Assembly (NCBI GenBank): GCA_041618535.1
Contig: JBFKFP010000138.1
Coordinates: 1 to 7,584, forward strand
Source of the DNA: SHLJ01 sp041618535
GTDB taxonomy: Bacteria > Bacteroidota > Bacteroidia > Flavobacteriales > Flavobacteriaceae
DNA: 7,584 nt
Reading direction: 5' to 3'
Position numbers and translations under genes: made by a program. Below, piece after piece: positions 6,258 through 7,584 of the stretch. The notes under the pieces are model-generated. The model was not told the DNA's origin and made no database searches. It saw only the letters and a list, made by a program, of their open reading frames with translations. The stretch's first letter is position 1, and every line of letters begins with the position of its first letter.

Positions 6258-6929
6258 TTAATCATCCATTTTGATATGGATATCGGTGAAATTCAGATTC
6301 CAGGAACTTCCGGGTCTTTTATGTTCAGTGGCCAGTTTAATGCCGTTGAAATCCTTATAGTTTTCGAAGGTATTCGTTAGAGATGGCTCTTTTGAATTCC
6401 CTTTTCTGAATATCCATTCCTCAATCATAAATGAGTCATTGAAGTAGAGGTCATAAGCATCTCCCGGCGTATAACCACCATCTCCGGAATAAGTAAGAGT
6501 GATCTTATTCAGTTCCTTTTCCATGATCGGAGAAACTTCTTTCACCGGATCGGATACGCTCAATCCGTCGTCCCACATGAGCTGAAATGGGACCATAAGC
6601 CAGTATTTGTCATTTACGAATCTTTGGTCTATGGCAATCGACAGGCTGTCTACGCTGTTCCTGTTATACCTTAGTGTGTCTGTTGCAGTCATATATGTAA
6701 CATCACCCGTCCTCGGTTTCCAGGCCCAGGATCTGAAATAATGGGCTGTATCCCTGTCGATATTAAATCTAAAATCGATTTGCTCTACTTTATCCCAGAG
6801 CTCAAAGCCGTGAGCATAAGCGATCTTCTCAGAAATCGAAATTTCGGCCTTTTGCCCGCTTTGCCCAGATTTTTCTTTGCAGGCCGTGATAAATAAAAGC
6901 GTTATAAAAACAAGTACTAATCGTGTCAT
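6258..6929 (-). CDS. Lipoprotein of unknown function (possibly DUF6503-like)
   Basis: I do not recognise a firm function. From the ATG at 6929-6927 the product has 223 residues and opens with a lipoprotein signal: MTR, a hydrophobic core (LVLVFITLLF) and lipobox Ile-Thr-Ala-Cys with Cys17 as lipidation site. An in-frame ATG at 6986 would put 19 extra mixed residues before the signal and lies upstream of the likely promoter, so I chose the later start. The mature part, after a polar linker, is rich in aromatics and likely beta-stranded, with an AHGFELWDKV segment, FVNDKYWLMVPF and YSGDGGYTPGDAYDLYF. This recalls Bacteroidota lipoproteins labelled DUF6503, which I would guess have a LolA-like fold; that link is from memory. 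It lies 70 nt upstream of kynU on the same strand but probably has its own promoter. A link to tryptophan catabolism is not shown. Confidence 0.82.
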   Translation of the reverse strand: MTRLVLVFITLLFITACKEKSGQSGQKAEISISEKIAYAHGFELWDKVEQIDFRFNIDRDTAHYFRSWAWKPRTGDVTYMTATDTLRYNRNSVDSLSIAIDQRFVNDKYWLMVPFQLMWDDGLSVSDPVKEVSPIMEKELNKITLTYSGDGGYTPGDAYDLYFNDSFMIEEWIFRKGNSKEPSLTNTFENYKDFNGIKLATEHKRPGSSWNLNFTDIHIKMDD

Positions 6930-6933
6930 AAAT

Positions 6934-6969
6934 TTTTTTTCAAATTTACGAATGATTCCGAAGTCAAAA
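6934..6969 (-). promoter_or_regulatory. Candidate Bacteroidota promoter of the lipoprotein gene
   Basis: On the minus strand an exact TAnnTTTG box, TAAATTTG, lies at 6948-6941. A TTTTG at 6969-6965 sits upstream with a 16-nt spacer, slightly shorter than the usual Bacteroidota spacing. The box ends 11 nt before the chosen ATG at 6929, so the transcript would have only a few untranslated bases, mostly A. This supports the later start codon, because the upstream in-frame ATG at 6986 would lie before the promoter. Confidence 0.45.
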
Positions 6970-7003
6970 TATATTTTATCTTGCATTTAACTCAAACATT
7001 CAC

Positions 7004-7584
7004 ATGACTGTTGAAGACGAATATTTTAAGGTCAACAGGGAAACCTGGAACAAGAAGGTTGGAGTGCATGCAGCCAGCAGTATGTATAATCTAGAAGAAT
7101 TCAAACAGGGCAGGAGTTCTTTGAATTCTTTTGAGTTGGAGGCACTTGGAAGGGTAAGAGGTAAATCTATTCTTCACCTTCAATGTCATTTCGGTCAAGA
7201 TACCCTCTCTTTGAGCCGCATGGGAGCTATATGTACCGGAGTTGATTTTAGCGAAGAGGCTATTGACCTGGCGAGGAAGCTCAACGATGAACTTAAACTG
7301 GATGCCCGCTTCGTATGCTGCAATGTTTTGGAGACCTCAAATCATATTTATGAGAAATTCGATATAGTTTTTAGCAGTTACGGGGTGATCGGATGGCTGC
7401 CGCGTCTTTCTGATTGGGGCCGGATTATAGCTGAGAAGCTGAAACCCGGTGGATTCTTCTACCTCGTTGAATTTCATCCAATAGCATGGATGTTCGATTA
7501 TTTAAAAAAGCCATCTTTACTGAGGTATCCCTATCGCTCTCATCTTCCTGTTTATGAAGAATACAAGGGTACTTATGCCGATGA
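7004..7584 (+). CDS. Class I SAM-dependent methyltransferase, N-terminal part, cut by window edge
   Basis: An open frame starts at ATG 7004 and runs without a stop through the right edge, giving 193 residues. It holds a Rossmann-type methyltransferase core. Motif I is the variant ILHLQCHFGQDTLSLSR at 56-72, where the usual DxGxGxG is relaxed to LQCHFGQD. This variant recurs in a family of uncharacterised bacterial methyltransferases. An acidic residue for the SAM ribose follows at Asp81 (GVDFS). FDIVFSSYGVIGWL then corresponds to motif IV, and LKPGGFFYLVEFHP to the motif after it. The substrate cannot be told. It is divergent from the lipoprotein gene, with 74 nt between the start codons, and shows no sign of belonging to the kynurenine operon. 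The ATG is the only sensible start, with ACATTCAC before it and no Shine-Dalgarno. Confidence 0.88.
   Translation, partial: MTVEDEYFKVNRETWNKKVGVHAASSMYNLEEFKQGRSSLNSFELEALGRVRGKSILHLQCHFGQDTLSLSRMGAICTGVDFSEEAIDLARKLNDELKLDARFVCCNVLETSNHIYEKFDIVFSSYGVIGWLPRLSDWGRIIAEKLKPGGFFYLVEFHPIAWMFDYLKKPSLLRYPYRSHLPVYEEYKGTYAD

Noticed and set aside
6970..6977. TATATTTT on the plus strand as a -7 box for the methyltransferase gene
   Set aside because: It misses the final G of TAnnTTTG, and no TTG lies at a suitable distance upstream.

Overview
The window looks like a piece of a Bacteroidota chromosome, most likely a marine-type Flavobacteriaceae. Start codons lack Shine-Dalgarno motifs and have A/T-rich stretches in front of them. 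Two exact Bacteroidota -7 boxes (TAnnTTTG) lie in the two intergenic gaps. The encoded kynurenine-pathway enzymes also read like flavobacterial versions. This placement is inference from motifs and from memory of the families; no search was run.

Positions 1-6187 hold one compact minus-strand operon for tryptophan catabolism through kynurenine, transcribed right to left. Its order is kynU (kynureninase), kmo (kynurenine 3-monooxygenase), a RidA-family 2-aminomuconate deaminase, a 2-aminomuconate-semialdehyde dehydrogenase, an unusual SDR-fold protein, 3-hydroxyanthranilate 3,4-dioxygenase, and ACMS decarboxylase, which is cut by the window edge. Junctions are an 8-nt overlap, 12 nt, a 4-nt overlap, 3 nt, 27 nt and 0 nt, so the genes are almost certainly cotranscribed. 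A promoter candidate lies just upstream of kynU, which appears to start with GTG.

The enzymes form one continuous route: kynurenine -> 3-hydroxykynurenine (KMO) -> 3-hydroxyanthranilate plus alanine (KynU) -> ACMS (dioxygenase) -> 2-aminomuconate semialdehyde (ACMS decarboxylase) -> 2-aminomuconate (dehydrogenase) -> 4-oxalocrotonate plus ammonia (RidA-type deaminase). Having the decarboxylase and dehydrogenase means carbon is burned rather than sent to quinolinate and NAD. The first two steps (tryptophan dioxygenase, formylkynurenine formamidase) and the steps after 4-oxalocrotonate are not in the window.

The main novelty candidate is the SDR-fold protein at 887-1666. No described step of this route needs an SDR, yet it sits between the semialdehyde dehydrogenase and the dioxygenase genes. 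Three of its four SDR catalytic positions are replaced: the tetrad reads His-Ser-Ser-Arg instead of Asn-Ser-Tyr-Lys. It may perform an unassigned reaction on 2-aminomuconate or its products.

Positions 6258-6929 encode a small lipoprotein of unknown function on the minus strand, upstream of the operon. From 7004 to the right edge a class I SAM-dependent methyltransferase starts on the plus strand and is truncated. No RNA genes, CRISPR arrays, insertion sequences or long repeats were seen, and no stretch over 300 bases lacks a gene.
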